Shown here: piece by piece, positions 17,267 through 25,306 of the stretch
How positions within the stretch are numbered: the stretch's first letter is position 1
Layout of the letters: every line of letters starts with the position of its first letter
Assembly (NCBI GenBank): GCA_903995115.1
Contig: LR877166.1
Coordinates: 62,001 to 126,000, forward strand
Reading direction: 5' to 3'
Source: Angomonas deanei
Taxonomy: Eukaryota > Euglenozoa > Kinetoplastea > Trypanosomatida > Trypanosomatidae
DNA length: 64,000 bases
Program-made: the position numbers and the translations under genes
Notes under the pieces: generated by a model
Database searches by the model: none
Told to the model about the DNA's origin: nothing
What the model saw: only the letters and a program-made list of their open reading frames with translations

Positions 17267-18046
17267 TTAACGCTTTCGGAAATCTTCGGGAGAGAATTCC
17301 TTTGGACGGGGAATCTTTTGCATTCTATAATTCTTGGACCCAATGTAGTTCGCCTCCGCCTCCGCGTCCAGCCAGTTTTCCTGTGCCCGGTTCACCAGGC
17401 TGTTCATCTCCTCCGGGGTGAAGGAGACTTTCTGTGTCTTCTGCGTCGCCGGTCCCCGCCCCCGGTGCTCCCCCACCATCGCGCCAGGGGTGCGAAGGGC
17501 CTCCGTACTACGGCGGTACTCCTCCGTCAGGAAGGCCATCAGCCACGCCACCCCCAGCAGGAACAGCACCTGAATGTTGAGGTACGCAAAGGACAGACGA
17601 GGGTACTTTTGATTGTACTGCCACCACGATACGTGTTTCTTTACCTGCACCACATTGTACCCAAACCGTGGGGCGAGCTTATCGTCGACCGGCGGCGGCG
17701 TGGTGTAGGCCACCTCCCCTGTCGGCCACTGCACACGGGAGACAATGTAGTTTCCGTCCTGGTCGACGATGGGAAGATTGGTAGGGTCCTCGTGGGGGTC
17801 CGGGACGTCCCACCGCACGGCGGTCGGCTCCTTCTCCATCGGGTGCAGCGCGTCTCCCTCAGACGCCGTCAGCTTGTCGTCGGTGGGCTTGCCTTCCTGA
17901 TCGGGTGTGTCGGCCTTTTCTTTTTTATCTAATTCATCGGGGGTGGTGGCCTTGGTGGTGCAACAACGTACACCGCAGGACAGTGGCAGAAGAATACTCT
18001 TGTAGGACACCGCGGAAACCCGAATAAGGGCGCTTCTAGATTTCAT
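17267..18046 (-). CDS. Probable mitochondrial single-TM protein, 259 aa
   Basis: ATG at 18046. The N-terminus (MKSRSALIRVSAVSYKSI) is basic, hydroxylated and free of acidic residues, a good mitochondrial presequence. A charged, Pro-rich region follows, then a conserved-looking block (residues ~75-140, with WWQYNQKYPRLSF), one membrane helix (IQVLFLLGVAWLMAFL, about 158-173) and a soluble, charged C-terminus ending in PEDFRKR. I do not recognise the family. The layout suits an accessory subunit of an inner-membrane respiratory complex, but no motif proves it. The frame is intact. Confidence 0.7.
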   Translation of the reverse strand: MKSRSALIRVSAVSYKSILLPLSCGVRCCTTKATTPDELDKKEKADTPDQEGKPTDDKLTASEGDALHPMEKEPTAVRWDVPDPHEDPTNLPIVDQDGNYIVSRVQWPTGEVAYTTPPPVDDKLAPRFGYNVVQVKKHVSWWQYNQKYPRLSFAYLNIQVLFLLGVAWLMAFLTEEYRRSTEALRTPGAMVGEHRGRGPATQKTQKVSFTPEEMNSLVNRAQENWLDAEAEANYIGSKNYRMQKIPRPKEFSPEDFRKR

Positions 18047-18445
18047 CGCGCTAATGAAAAGTAAATGCTAATTTTTTTATGTGAATAGGTGTATGTGTGT
18101 GTTTTTTTGCTTTTGCGAAGGTGGTACGAAAAAAAGTCCTACGAGCTTGCTGTTAGAAAAAGAGAAAGGAGAACAATAATACGTTGGCCTTTCATAGACA
18201 TACGACCTGCAAAAACAAAAAAGCTCTTGCCTCCCCCCTAGTTGGATTGACACATGAAGTGTTTACAGGAATATTTGTGTTATTACTAGTATTAATCTTA
18301 TCATATAGTGTTAAATATTTTATATATGGATAAACATTAAAAAAAAAAATGGTTAGCTTTAGTTATTATTTAAAAGAAAAAAACAAAACACAAAGACACA
18401 AGGGAAAGAGAATCACGTGTGAGGTGGTAGATTACTTCCACACTC
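18047..18445. other. AT-rich spacer between the mitochondrial protein gene and eIF3b
   Basis: 400 bases with homopolymer A and T runs and no ORF of note. It should hold the 3' UTR of eIF3b and the acceptor tract of the downstream gene (T/C-rich sense strand near 18150-18170). Nothing else was seen. Confidence 0.5.
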
Positions 18446-20551
18446 TTAGCTCAGCTGACGGCAACTGATCTCGCGCTCCTCGACGATGGTTTCGTGAATG
18501 ACACGCTCGCTCTCGGGGAGGTCGGCAATGCGCTTGGTCCAGAACTTGGCCCATCTAGAGTTCTCATTCTGCTGTTCACGCTTCTCCTCCAGGTGGAGGG
18601 ACTGGGCGCTGCGGGCCAGCTCATTCATCTTCTTCACATAGGCCACCTCACACGCCTTGATTTCACGGAACTCCTTCTCCAGTCTCTCCCGCTCGAGGGC
18701 CTTCTCCTTCTCCTCGTAGTCCTGTGTCAGTTTCTTCACATTCTGTGGGTCGCGCTGCTGCTTCACCTCAGCCTCTGTGAGCAGCGAAGGGGGCAGTGGG
18801 CGCCACGTCAGGTGGGAGAAGGTGGGGGTCTTCTTCTCAAAGCACAGCTCACCGTCAAAGGCGTAGATGCGGTAGCCGGCGTTGGAGCCTTTGCTGAAGG
18901 AGGTGATCCAGGTGGCGAAGAAACGGCCAGTGGGGTCCCACTTCACGTTCGACATGGGGCACGTCGTCTTGCGCTCCGTCGCCTTGTCGTGCTCGTTGAT
19001 GGTAATAAAAGAAAGGAGAGACTTGTCGTCGTTGGTCGCACACAAACTGCGTCCCTTGGGGGCCCAGAAGAGGCGATTTGTCGAGGTGGGGAACTCGGCA
19101 ATCAGCTTGAGCTTCTTTCTGTCCTTGATGGCGAACACCTGAAGGAGGGACTTCTCGCCCAACTGGATACCGGTGTCGTCGTTGAGCAGAATCGCGAACA
19201 TGTCGCCCGCCGGCTGCCACGCAAAACGACCCGCCGTGTAATTCTGCTTAATGGCCAGCTGGAAGGCGGCCACATCACGGGCGAGGTGGAACAGCGAGTA
19301 CTCGGTGCCCTTCTTTGTCTTCACCTTCACGGCAAGGTAGGTACCGGCCGGGTGCCATAAGATTTCTAATTCCTCTGCGTTGGCAAACATGCGGTGGCAC
19401 TGCACCTCCTCTCTGGCGACATTGTCCTCGCCCACCGTAATCTCTGAAATGTTCACGCGCCAGCCCATGTTCTTGCCCAGGGAGCACACGTAGGCGATCT
19501 GGGTTCCTCTCTGTGGGTTCCACTCCGCCTTGTACAAGCCTAAACTCTCAAATGTGTAGGAGCGTGGGACGTCGCGGGAGCCCTGAACGAGTTCCATCGT
19601 TTCGGAAAGGTAGATGGACATCTTTCCCGCGGTGATGGCCGTGGGGTTCTCCCGGAAGTAACCCGCCTTGCACACCGCCACTAAAGAGTCATCCGCACTG
19701 AAGCGCACCAGCGGCCATGCGTCGTCGGAGGCCAAGTCCAGGTTACCTAGGGTGCGAATTTTCTTCGCCGTGCGAAGATTCATGACGGACACATCCTTCT
19801 CGGTCTGCACCACAATGTAGTTCTCGTTGGGAGACACCATAAACGCCTTTACATTCTCCTGGATCGTATAGAGCAGCTGCATCTCGCGCCCACCCCACAC
19901 GTGCAGACCCTCCTCGGCCTCGGACAGCATAATGTGACCGTACACGGACCAGGTGGGAAGAGGTTGGGGTTGCGGCGCCATACTAGAAATAATGCCAGGC
20001 TGCAGCTTGCCCTTGGACCGGTCTAGCTCCGTCCAGCGACGCAGCACAGAGCGCTTGTCCACCTCACAGGGGATTTCCGTATTCTTTTCCCAGTCAAACT
20101 TCATCCAGCTACAGCCGGCCTCGGGGCTCACCTTCACGACATACTGCGGGAAGGCGTTGGGGTCCTCCGCAAGGGTGTGGGTGAAGTCTACCTCGTCATC
20201 GCCGGCCACATCCATGACCGGTGGCTCATAGGGCTTGATCTCCTCCCTCGCATTCTTCAGCGCAGACCAGCGGTAGGCGGTGAGGATGTCGGACTTGGTG
20301 AACGGCAGCAGATTAATCTTGGCCAGGGCCGCCTCCGCATCGGACTGCGTGGTGAGGGTGAGGAAGGCACCAGAGACTAGACCCGTCGCGGGGTCGGTGG
20401 CAAAGTTGATGGTAAAGCGTTCATGATTGAGGAGTGTCGTGAACTTTTTAACCAAATGCCGCTCAAAGGCATCTCGCTTGTCGGGGGTGACGTTCTTGGG
20501 GAAACCATCGATGATGATCACCCTGGAAAACAAATTTTCGGTCTGGCTCAT
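18446..20551 (-). CDS. EIF3B: Eukaryotic translation initiation factor 3 subunit B
   Basis: 701 residues, ATG at 20551. eIF3b is a core scaffold of the eIF3 complex that recruits the 43S pre-initiation complex to mRNA. The N-terminal ~90 residues form an RRM-like domain starting RVIIIDGFPKNVTPDKRDAF. A nine-bladed WD40-like propeller follows from about residue 180 to 590, with typical family segments such as VRFSADDSLVAVCK and FFATWITSFSKG. A charged helical C-terminus, rich in Glu/Lys/Arg (~610-680), binds other subunits in known structures. Length matches trypanosomatid and yeast orthologues. The frame is intact. Confidence 0.95.
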   Translation of the reverse strand: MSQTENLFSRVIIIDGFPKNVTPDKRDAFERHLVKKFTTLLNHERFTINFATDPATGLVSGAFLTLTTQSDAEAALAKINLLPFTKSDILTAYRWSALKNAREEIKPYEPPVMDVAGDDEVDFTHTLAEDPNAFPQYVVKVSPEAGCSWMKFDWEKNTEIPCEVDKRSVLRRWTELDRSKGKLQPGIISSMAPQPQPLPTWSVYGHIMLSEAEEGLHVWGGREMQLLYTIQENVKAFMVSPNENYIVVQTEKDVSVMNLRTAKKIRTLGNLDLASDDAWPLVRFSADDSLVAVCKAGYFRENPTAITAGKMSIYLSETMELVQGSRDVPRSYTFESLGLYKAEWNPQRGTQIAYVCSLGKNMGWRVNISEITVGEDNVAREEVQCHRMFANAEELEILWHPAGTYLAVKVKTKKGTEYSLFHLARDVAAFQLAIKQNYTAGRFAWQPAGDMFAILLNDDTGIQLGEKSLLQVFAIKDRKKLKLIAEFPTSTNRLFWAPKGRSLCATNDDKSLLSFITINEHDKATERKTTCPMSNVKWDPTGRFFATWITSFSKGSNAGYRIYAFDGELCFEKKTPTFSHLTWRPLPPSLLTEAEVKQQRDPQNVKKLTQDYEEKEKALERERLEKEFREIKACEVAYVKKMNELARSAQSLHLEEKREQQNENSRWAKFWTKRIADLPESERVIHETIVEEREISCRQLS

Positions 20552-20826
20552 TTACAAAACGAGAGTAATATGGGACTAAACAGAACTATGGAGACGAAAG
20601 GGAGGAAGAAGAAAAGGGTGTCGTATATGGAACGTAATAGGCTCAATCGTTCTGAAAAAAAAAAAAAAGGTGTATCTCTCCGTGATTTTTTTTTTATTAT
20701 TTTTTCCTATACTAAGTGTTTTTTTCTAAAATTAAAAAAAAAAACAATTTCGACCATTTGTCCCACGTTGCCTACTACTATAAATAAATTTTTTAAAAAA
20801 AAAAAAGTACTACCCAGTCGGCATTT

Positions 20827-21036
20827 TTACTCCTCCGCCTCGGCCGCTACCTTCTTTTCCAGACGGTCCCAGATATCGCGCTGGTTGTGGCCGGCGTTCC
20901 ACTTCTGGAAGAGTGGCTCGTACTGATAGAGCACATACTTGTTAAAGAGAATGGGCACCGACAGGACAATAGGGATGCGGATATACCCACGAGCGTAGGT
21001 ATAGTTGAGCACGTTCGTCCAGAAGGGGAAGGACAT
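20827..21036 (-). CDS. QCR9/UQCR10-like complex III small subunit (copy A)
   Basis: 69 residues from the ATG at 21036 (MSFPFWTNVLNYTYARG). The frame is open further upstream, but the matching start of the second copy fixes this Met. One hydrophobic helix (IRIPIVLSVPILFNKYVLY) is followed by FQKWNAGHNQRDIWDRLE and an acidic tail. This closely parallels the end of yeast Qcr9 and animal UQCR10, where a single helix is followed by a YxxxNxGKLWKD-type segment and acidic residues. That subunit sits beside the Rieske protein in cytochrome bc1. The assignment rests on pattern similarity, not an alignment search. It forms a tandem pair with the next gene. Confidence 0.7.
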   Translation of the reverse strand: MSFPFWTNVLNYTYARGYIRIPIVLSVPILFNKYVLYQYEPLFQKWNAGHNQRDIWDRLEKKVAAEAEE

Positions 21037-21505
21037 TCTTCTCGGGTGTTTTCTTACGAAATATACTATATTGATAGAAGTAGAGAGAGAAACGAATATG
21101 CATTTCAAGACAGTAGCAAGGTGATACAGTCCATCAACAGCACACACATTCCTCAAATGAACCGAACAACAACAAAAAAAAGTATTTAACACTAATGAAA
21201 ATTACAAGAATACCTATAAAAAACTGAAACAAAAAGAGTTCTGTTTTTAAAAAATGAACTACCCTTACTCTTCGGCGAGCGCGGCTTCCTCGGCGTCTAC
21301 AGCGGCATCGTTCGCCACCTTAATCTCCAGACGGTCCCAGATATCGCGCTGGTTGTGGCCGGCGTTCCACTTCTGGAAGAGTGGCTCGTACTGATAGAGC
21401 ACATACTTGTTAAAGAGAATGGGGACCGACAGGACAATAGGGATGCGAATATACCCACGAGCGTAGGTATAGTTGAAGACGTTGGTCCAGAAGGGGAAGG
21501 ACATT
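20857..21505 (-). repeat. Direct duplication of the QCR9-like coding body (about 180 bp, offset 468)
   Basis: Bases 20857-21037 and 21325-21505 are near-identical, with only about six mismatches by eye, including synonymous sites. Similarity stops near the ATG on one side and before the acidic tail on the other. The spacer and UTRs are unrelated. This suggests gene conversion or a duplication limited to the coding body. Confidence 0.85.
21265..21504 (-). CDS. QCR9/UQCR10-like complex III small subunit (copy B)
   Basis: 79 residues, ATG at 21504. The first ~57 residues differ from copy A at only one position (VFNY for VLNY), whereas the C-terminal tail is ten residues longer and different (EIKVANDAAVDAEEAALAEE), still acidic. 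Ten A on the sense strand directly precede the ATG. Same proposed role as copy A. Keeping two expressed copies could raise dosage of a small subunit or give tail-specific isoforms. Confidence 0.7.
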   Translation of the reverse strand: MSFPFWTNVFNYTYARGYIRIPIVLSVPILFNKYVLYQYEPLFQKWNAGHNQRDIWDRLEIKVANDAAVDAEEAALAEE

Positions 21506-21869
21506 TTTTTTTTTAATTTTATTGTTTAAAAATAAATAGTGTGCTACAACTTTTCGAGAAATAGGGCGGGTGAGATAAAAGATCCAGTAGCAAGTTGAGC
21601 AAGTAGGAGCTGCACGAATGGCTGAACACTAAAAAAAAAAAGAGTGATACACTGTATGTACGCTTATTTGTACTTCCTATTGCTAATCACTATAGTCTTA
21701 TGTTTGAATATAAAACTTATTTGTGTTTCCTTCATATTTTATATTCCTATACTATCTTCCTAAACATTAACAAAAAAAAAAAAAAACGCATAGTAATGTA
21801 CAAAGCTAATTCAACGGTGACCCCCTTCATTTTATTTTCGAAAACACACAAAAAAAGAAGAAAGCGCTA
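21505..21869. other. AT-rich spacer
   Basis: 365 bases with homopolymer runs (plus A runs near 21631-21642 and 21772-21786) that give sense T tracts for the QCR9-like copy B transcript. There is no ORF or structured element I can support. Confidence 0.5.
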
Positions 21870-22790
21870 TTAGATGTAAGCGGCCCAGTTCTGTGGTTTC
21901 GTATGGTACCCGTCCTTCCGCTTGTAATTACTATTCTTCGCCTGAATGATATCCTGGTACGACGTCGCCCACAGCATATCAATGGTGATGGGGGTCCCTA
22001 GCTTCAGTGGCTCCTCTATAATAGGCGCCCACGGCTCAATCTTCTTACTGCGATTGGCAGCAATGGTCGCCTGGTTGTCCACGTCACCCCAGCTGACGAC
22101 ACTCTCACGGAGGGAGCGAGACCAGTACTGCTTGAGGGCGAACATACCGCCGTCGAGCTCCTCGGTGATGGGGATCTGACAACTAAACCGGGTGTTGTAG
22201 GTGATGTCACCACGGTTCTGGGAGCGCCAGGAGCAGAGAGAGGTGTACTCCCAACGGTTGGGGGGCAGAAGACGGTCGAGGGTCTCAATATCGACATTGA
22301 CCATGCAGCCGTAGCCGTGGTTCCAGTCGGCACAATCGGGGTTGTTGCACTTCCCCCATAAGCCGGAGTGGCCGTGGCACATGCCGGAGCCGTCAATCAG
22401 TGTGTTGAGCGTCACGTCGGGCATGGGATAGATACGGAAGTGAAAGGGGTGGCCGTCGAAGCCGAGGACGGTAATGTTGATCCACTTTGTTTTCGAAGCA
22501 GGCTCGACCACCTCGCCGTCCACGCCATAGGTCTGACTGAGGCGACGGGCAATGGACTTCTCCGGTAGGATACCAGTACGGCGCTTCTCTCGGTAGTTGA
22601 GTTTGTCGGCCATGATTTCACCCTTCTTGAGCGCCTGCTGCATGCAGTTGCGGTGACTGATATTCCAGCGACCCATTTTCTGCGTTTCCGCCAACTCCTC
22701 GATCTCATTGTAGACGTGGGGGATGATTCTGTAGTGACGGCCGGCGAGACCAGACACGCCAACGGTCGCAAGGGCGCAACGACGTAACAT
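21870..22790 (-). CDS. Mitochondrial ferredoxin-fold protein
   Basis: 306 residues from the ATG at 22790 (MLRRCALATVGVSGLAGRHYR), which gives a basic mitochondrial presequence; a longer open frame to 22868 is not needed. The middle resembles an adrenodoxin-type [2Fe-2S] domain. It contains TLNTLIDGSGMCHGHSG, then Cys-rich GKCNNPDCADWNHGYGC, an ETLDRLLPPN segment like the domain's acidic helix, and FSCQIPITEELDGG matching the LGCQI closing cysteine. Cys spacing (C-x9-C-x4-C-x8-C) is not canonical, so the cluster may be altered or absent. Ferredoxin-fold subunits are known in complex I of plants and several protists; whether this is such a subunit or a free electron carrier is open. Confidence 0.7.
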   Translation of the reverse strand: MLRRCALATVGVSGLAGRHYRIIPHVYNEIEELAETQKMGRWNISHRNCMQQALKKGEIMADKLNYREKRRTGILPEKSIARRLSQTYGVDGEVVEPASKTKWINITVLGFDGHPFHFRIYPMPDVTLNTLIDGSGMCHGHSGLWGKCNNPDCADWNHGYGCMVNVDIETLDRLLPPNRWEYTSLCSWRSQNRGDITYNTRFSCQIPITEELDGGMFALKQYWSRSLRESVVSWGDVDNQATIAANRSKKIEPWAPIIEEPLKLGTPITIDMLWATSYQDIIQAKNSNYKRKDGYHTKPQNWAAYI

Positions 22791-23128
22791 GGATTCTGTT
22801 TTACAACTAGCTACTACTATGTTAAAAAAAAAAGGGGGGGACAGATTGTTAGTCAAGTGCACAAACAAAAGGACCGAAATAAAGTATACAACAGAAAAAC
22901 AAACAGGGTAAATGAAAAAACTACATTAATCTACTGCCGAGACCGGCGGTGTGCGGTGGAACCACACACCTAAAAGAAAAAAAAAGATATATATGAAAAA
23001 AATGTGAAATGAGCCGTATAGTTTACATGCATATAACATCTGTAGAATGAGCTGACCAAAACACGGAAGAAGTAGGGGTACACAAGAAAATGGGTGTACC
23101 TCCAATTTTTTTTTTTTTGAATTTGCTC
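22791..23128. other. Spacer, 3' UTR of OSCP1
   Basis: 338 bases with no supported gene. A 68-codon ORF at 22926-23132 on the minus strand is AT-rich and overlaps the OSCP1 3' end. T-rich sense tracts just upstream of 22790 are compatible with the next gene's acceptor. Confidence 0.5.
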
Positions 23129-24339
23129 TCACATTTGGTCCATGAGATCTAGCAAGTTATCGGCGAGAGCGTTCTGTTGTTTCGTGTCGCCCAGACTGTT
23201 TGCGATGCCTAAAATTTTTCTGTTCTCGCGGCGCAACGCCTCACCGTCTACGGTCACCACAGTGGGTACCTGCGGTGGTGGGGTGGGCGTCGCTGGCACC
23301 GCTGCGGGGGGAGGAGAGGGCGTGGCAGCCACTGGGGCGGTCAGCTTCGTTGGCGGCGGGGTGACGGTTTGGTTCCGTTGGATTCCTCCTCAAATAACGT
23401 CAAATGAATCTTTTCGTGAGCAGACGGGTGTCGTTTGCCGGCTAGCTGGGAGAGGTAGTTCATCTCCAGTTCGTAACCTCTGGTCGCCTCCTTTGCTTGC
23501 TCCTCTGCCGTCACGTGGGCTTTACCCGGGACAATTTCTTGAGATTGCATGCGCAGCACGTCGTCGCCGTGGGCAAATACATTCACCCCAGCAGAGGTGA
23601 CCCTGCACTTGCGCTGGGTACAGTCCCATGTCCCTGGCGCCACGTGCGGTGGATAGCGGAGGGACGCATCTCGGTGCGGCACGGTGGTCGTCTCCACCAC
23701 CTTACCGTCACTATACCGCCGCACCGTGCCAGGGGCCTCGCAGGATGGGAGAGGCACGAGGTACGACGGCGGGGGGTAGAGAAACATCCCTTCCGTGTCT
23801 TGCAGACGATTGTTCAAAAAGAGAGACACCTTTACTCGAAATCCGGCGGTGAAGTTCAGCAGCGCCCGTCGGATCCAGTGGTAGTCCCCCACATTGAGAG
23901 TGCGGTGCAAGGCGAGCAGCCGCTCTCGAAGTTGAATCAAGGTCGGCTGCGTCTGCTGTGGGACGAACTGCTGCACACCCTCCACGTGATTGAGGGTCCA
24001 CTCTATGATCTCTAGTGGGTGTGCCAACGACTGCAGTTGTCGCTTCACCGACATGCGCATCAAGTCGAACAACTTTTGGATCGAGTTGGACGCTAATTTC
24101 ATCATGGACGTCTCGGATAGGGAGGAGAAGATGCTAAGGGTGGCGCCCAGGGAGTAGAGCGGCTGGGGACGGAACAGCTCTGTGCAGAACCCTTCGCTAA
24201 ACATATTCACTGTCAGATCGTTTAAAATGAGTTGTGACTTGCGGACCTCTACCGACTGCGCGGAGAGTCGGTTGGCTATAATGTAAATCATCTCACAACC
24301 CAAGTTGATAATAAGAAACGGCATCGCATTTTGAGACAT
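23129..24339 (-). CDS. OSCP1: OSCP1 (organic solute carrier partner 1) homologue, frame broken near C-terminus
   Basis: The frame starting at the ATG at 24339 encodes 332 residues that match the conserved OSCP1 body. It begins MPFLIINLGCEMIYIIANRL after a short lead and continues with LILNDLTVNMFSEGFCTELF, PQPLYSLGATLSIFSSLSET and a helical WTLNHVEGVQQF region. OSCP1 is a ciliary/basal-body associated protein in animals and protists. The frame then enters a basic, stop-terminated end. A second frame (-1, equivalent to +2) continues with a Pro/Ala-rich linker and a short helical end, LADNLLDLMDQM, terminating at 23129. The switch probably lies near 23368-23370 (sense AAA). If the short frame is genuine, the protein simply lacks the last ~85 residues. 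Confidence 0.85.
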
Positions 24340-24798
24340 GATGTCGAAAATGAGGGTTTACTCTATTTTATTTTGGTCTTGGTGTGTTGTTTGTCGACTC
24401 AACCACTAAAAAAAAAAAATCTTCAAAGTTTCACTGTTGCTTTATTCAGAAGAAGGGGGAAAGTGTAAAAGTGATAAGTAGGGGAAAACTGAACGGGAAA
24501 GGATAAAACTAAAAAATCAAACAAAAACCAAAAAAGCAAACGAAATTTCATTTACCACTCACTTATCCGTTGTATTCGGGATTCAGTTTAAGAAATGTTT
24601 TTTTTTTTTTTTTTTGCGAAAACAAATAAAATCTCTCGTTTAAATACTATTTTTCGCTATTATTTATGAAGATTCTATAAAGATATAAATGGATTTTTTT
24701 TTTTTAAACCTAACTTTTTTTTTTTTTAACCATTGTATATCATTTTACTCTGCTTAGGCTTGTCTAGTAGAGACTGTACTTCTTCCGGGAAGGGAGAA
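24340..24798. other. AT-rich spacer with long homopolymers
   Basis: 460 bases. Contains plus T16 near 24599-24615 and T runs near 24690-24725 (sense A runs) as well as sense T runs near 24405-24420. No ORF. It should hold the leader of OSCP1 and the 3' UTR of the acidic protein. Confidence 0.5.
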
Positions 24799-25065
24799 TT
24801 ACTCGTCGTCGGACTCCGATTCGTCAGCGGAGGAATCATCGTCCTCGTCGTCGTCATCCTCCTCGGAGGCAACGGAGCCGCTGTCCGAGTCCTCCTCGCT
24901 GGCCTCTTCGCTTCCGCTGGCGTCGCTGTACTCCTCACTGCCGGAGGCCTCTTCGCTGCCGGAGGCGTCACTGGCGGAGTCTTCCTCCCTGGTCTTCTTC
25001 AGGACCTCCTCTTCGTCCTCTTCGTCGTCTCTGGCGCGCTTCATGGGGCTGGATTTCTTGGACAT
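24799..25065 (-). CDS. Small highly acidic protein, 88 aa
   Basis: ATG at 25065, beginning MSKKSSPMKRARDDEEDEEE. The rest is almost entirely Ser, Glu, Asp, Ala and Gly in near-repeated units (ASGSEE, DASGSEEAS). No fold or membrane segment is expected. The N-terminal KKSSPMKRAR patch could be a nuclear signal. It resembles acidic histone- or ribosome-binding tails and prothymosin-like proteins only in composition. The gene is supported by its position in a gap of the directional cluster, and by a textbook T-rich tract plus TTTTTAG just upstream. Casein-kinase-2 type phosphorylation is likely from the S-x-x-E pattern but not shown. Confidence 0.7.
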   Translation of the reverse strand: MSKKSSPMKRARDDEEDEEEVLKKTREEDSASDASGSEEASGSEEYSDASGSEEASEEDSDSGSVASEEDDDDEDDDSSADESESDDE

Positions 25066-25093
25066 GGCAGGAAAAGGAATGCTGAGCGGACAA

Positions 25094-25136
25094 CTAAAAA
25101 GGAAAGAAAAGGGTAAAACAGGAAAAAAAAAAAAAT
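25094..25136 (-). promoter_or_regulatory. Trans-splice acceptor of the small acidic protein gene
   Basis: The sense strand is T13, CC, then a C/T-rich tract ending TTTTTAG, with the AG at 25095-25094, 28 bases upstream of the ATG. This strongly supports 24799-25065 as an expressed gene. Confidence 0.65.
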
Positions 25137-25306
25137 AGGTTATTCAAACGACTCAAGAACAGCTTTCACGCACCGTCGTACCCGACAGCCACAACGACAA
25201 AAAGCACTCACGGAGGAATTTACGTATTTACTATTAGTGAATTTTAGGTTTAGTGTTAAAAGGTAATTTAATCGAAAGTGGCAAATTAAAAAAAAATGAA
25301 ACGTCT

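Noticed and set aside
12615-18445. tRNA, snoRNA or other RNA genes in the longer spacers
   Set aside because: No cloverleaf arms, B-box-like GGTTCGA segments or other convincing structure seen by eye; only homopolymers and untranslated sequence.
18494-19360. 288-codon plus-strand ORF
   Set aside because: Shadow of eIF3b, Leu/Gly/Val-rich with no family match.
22926-23132. 68-codon minus ORF between OSCP1 and the ferredoxin-fold gene
   Set aside because: AT-rich, overlaps the OSCP1 3' end, hydrophobic low-complexity translation.
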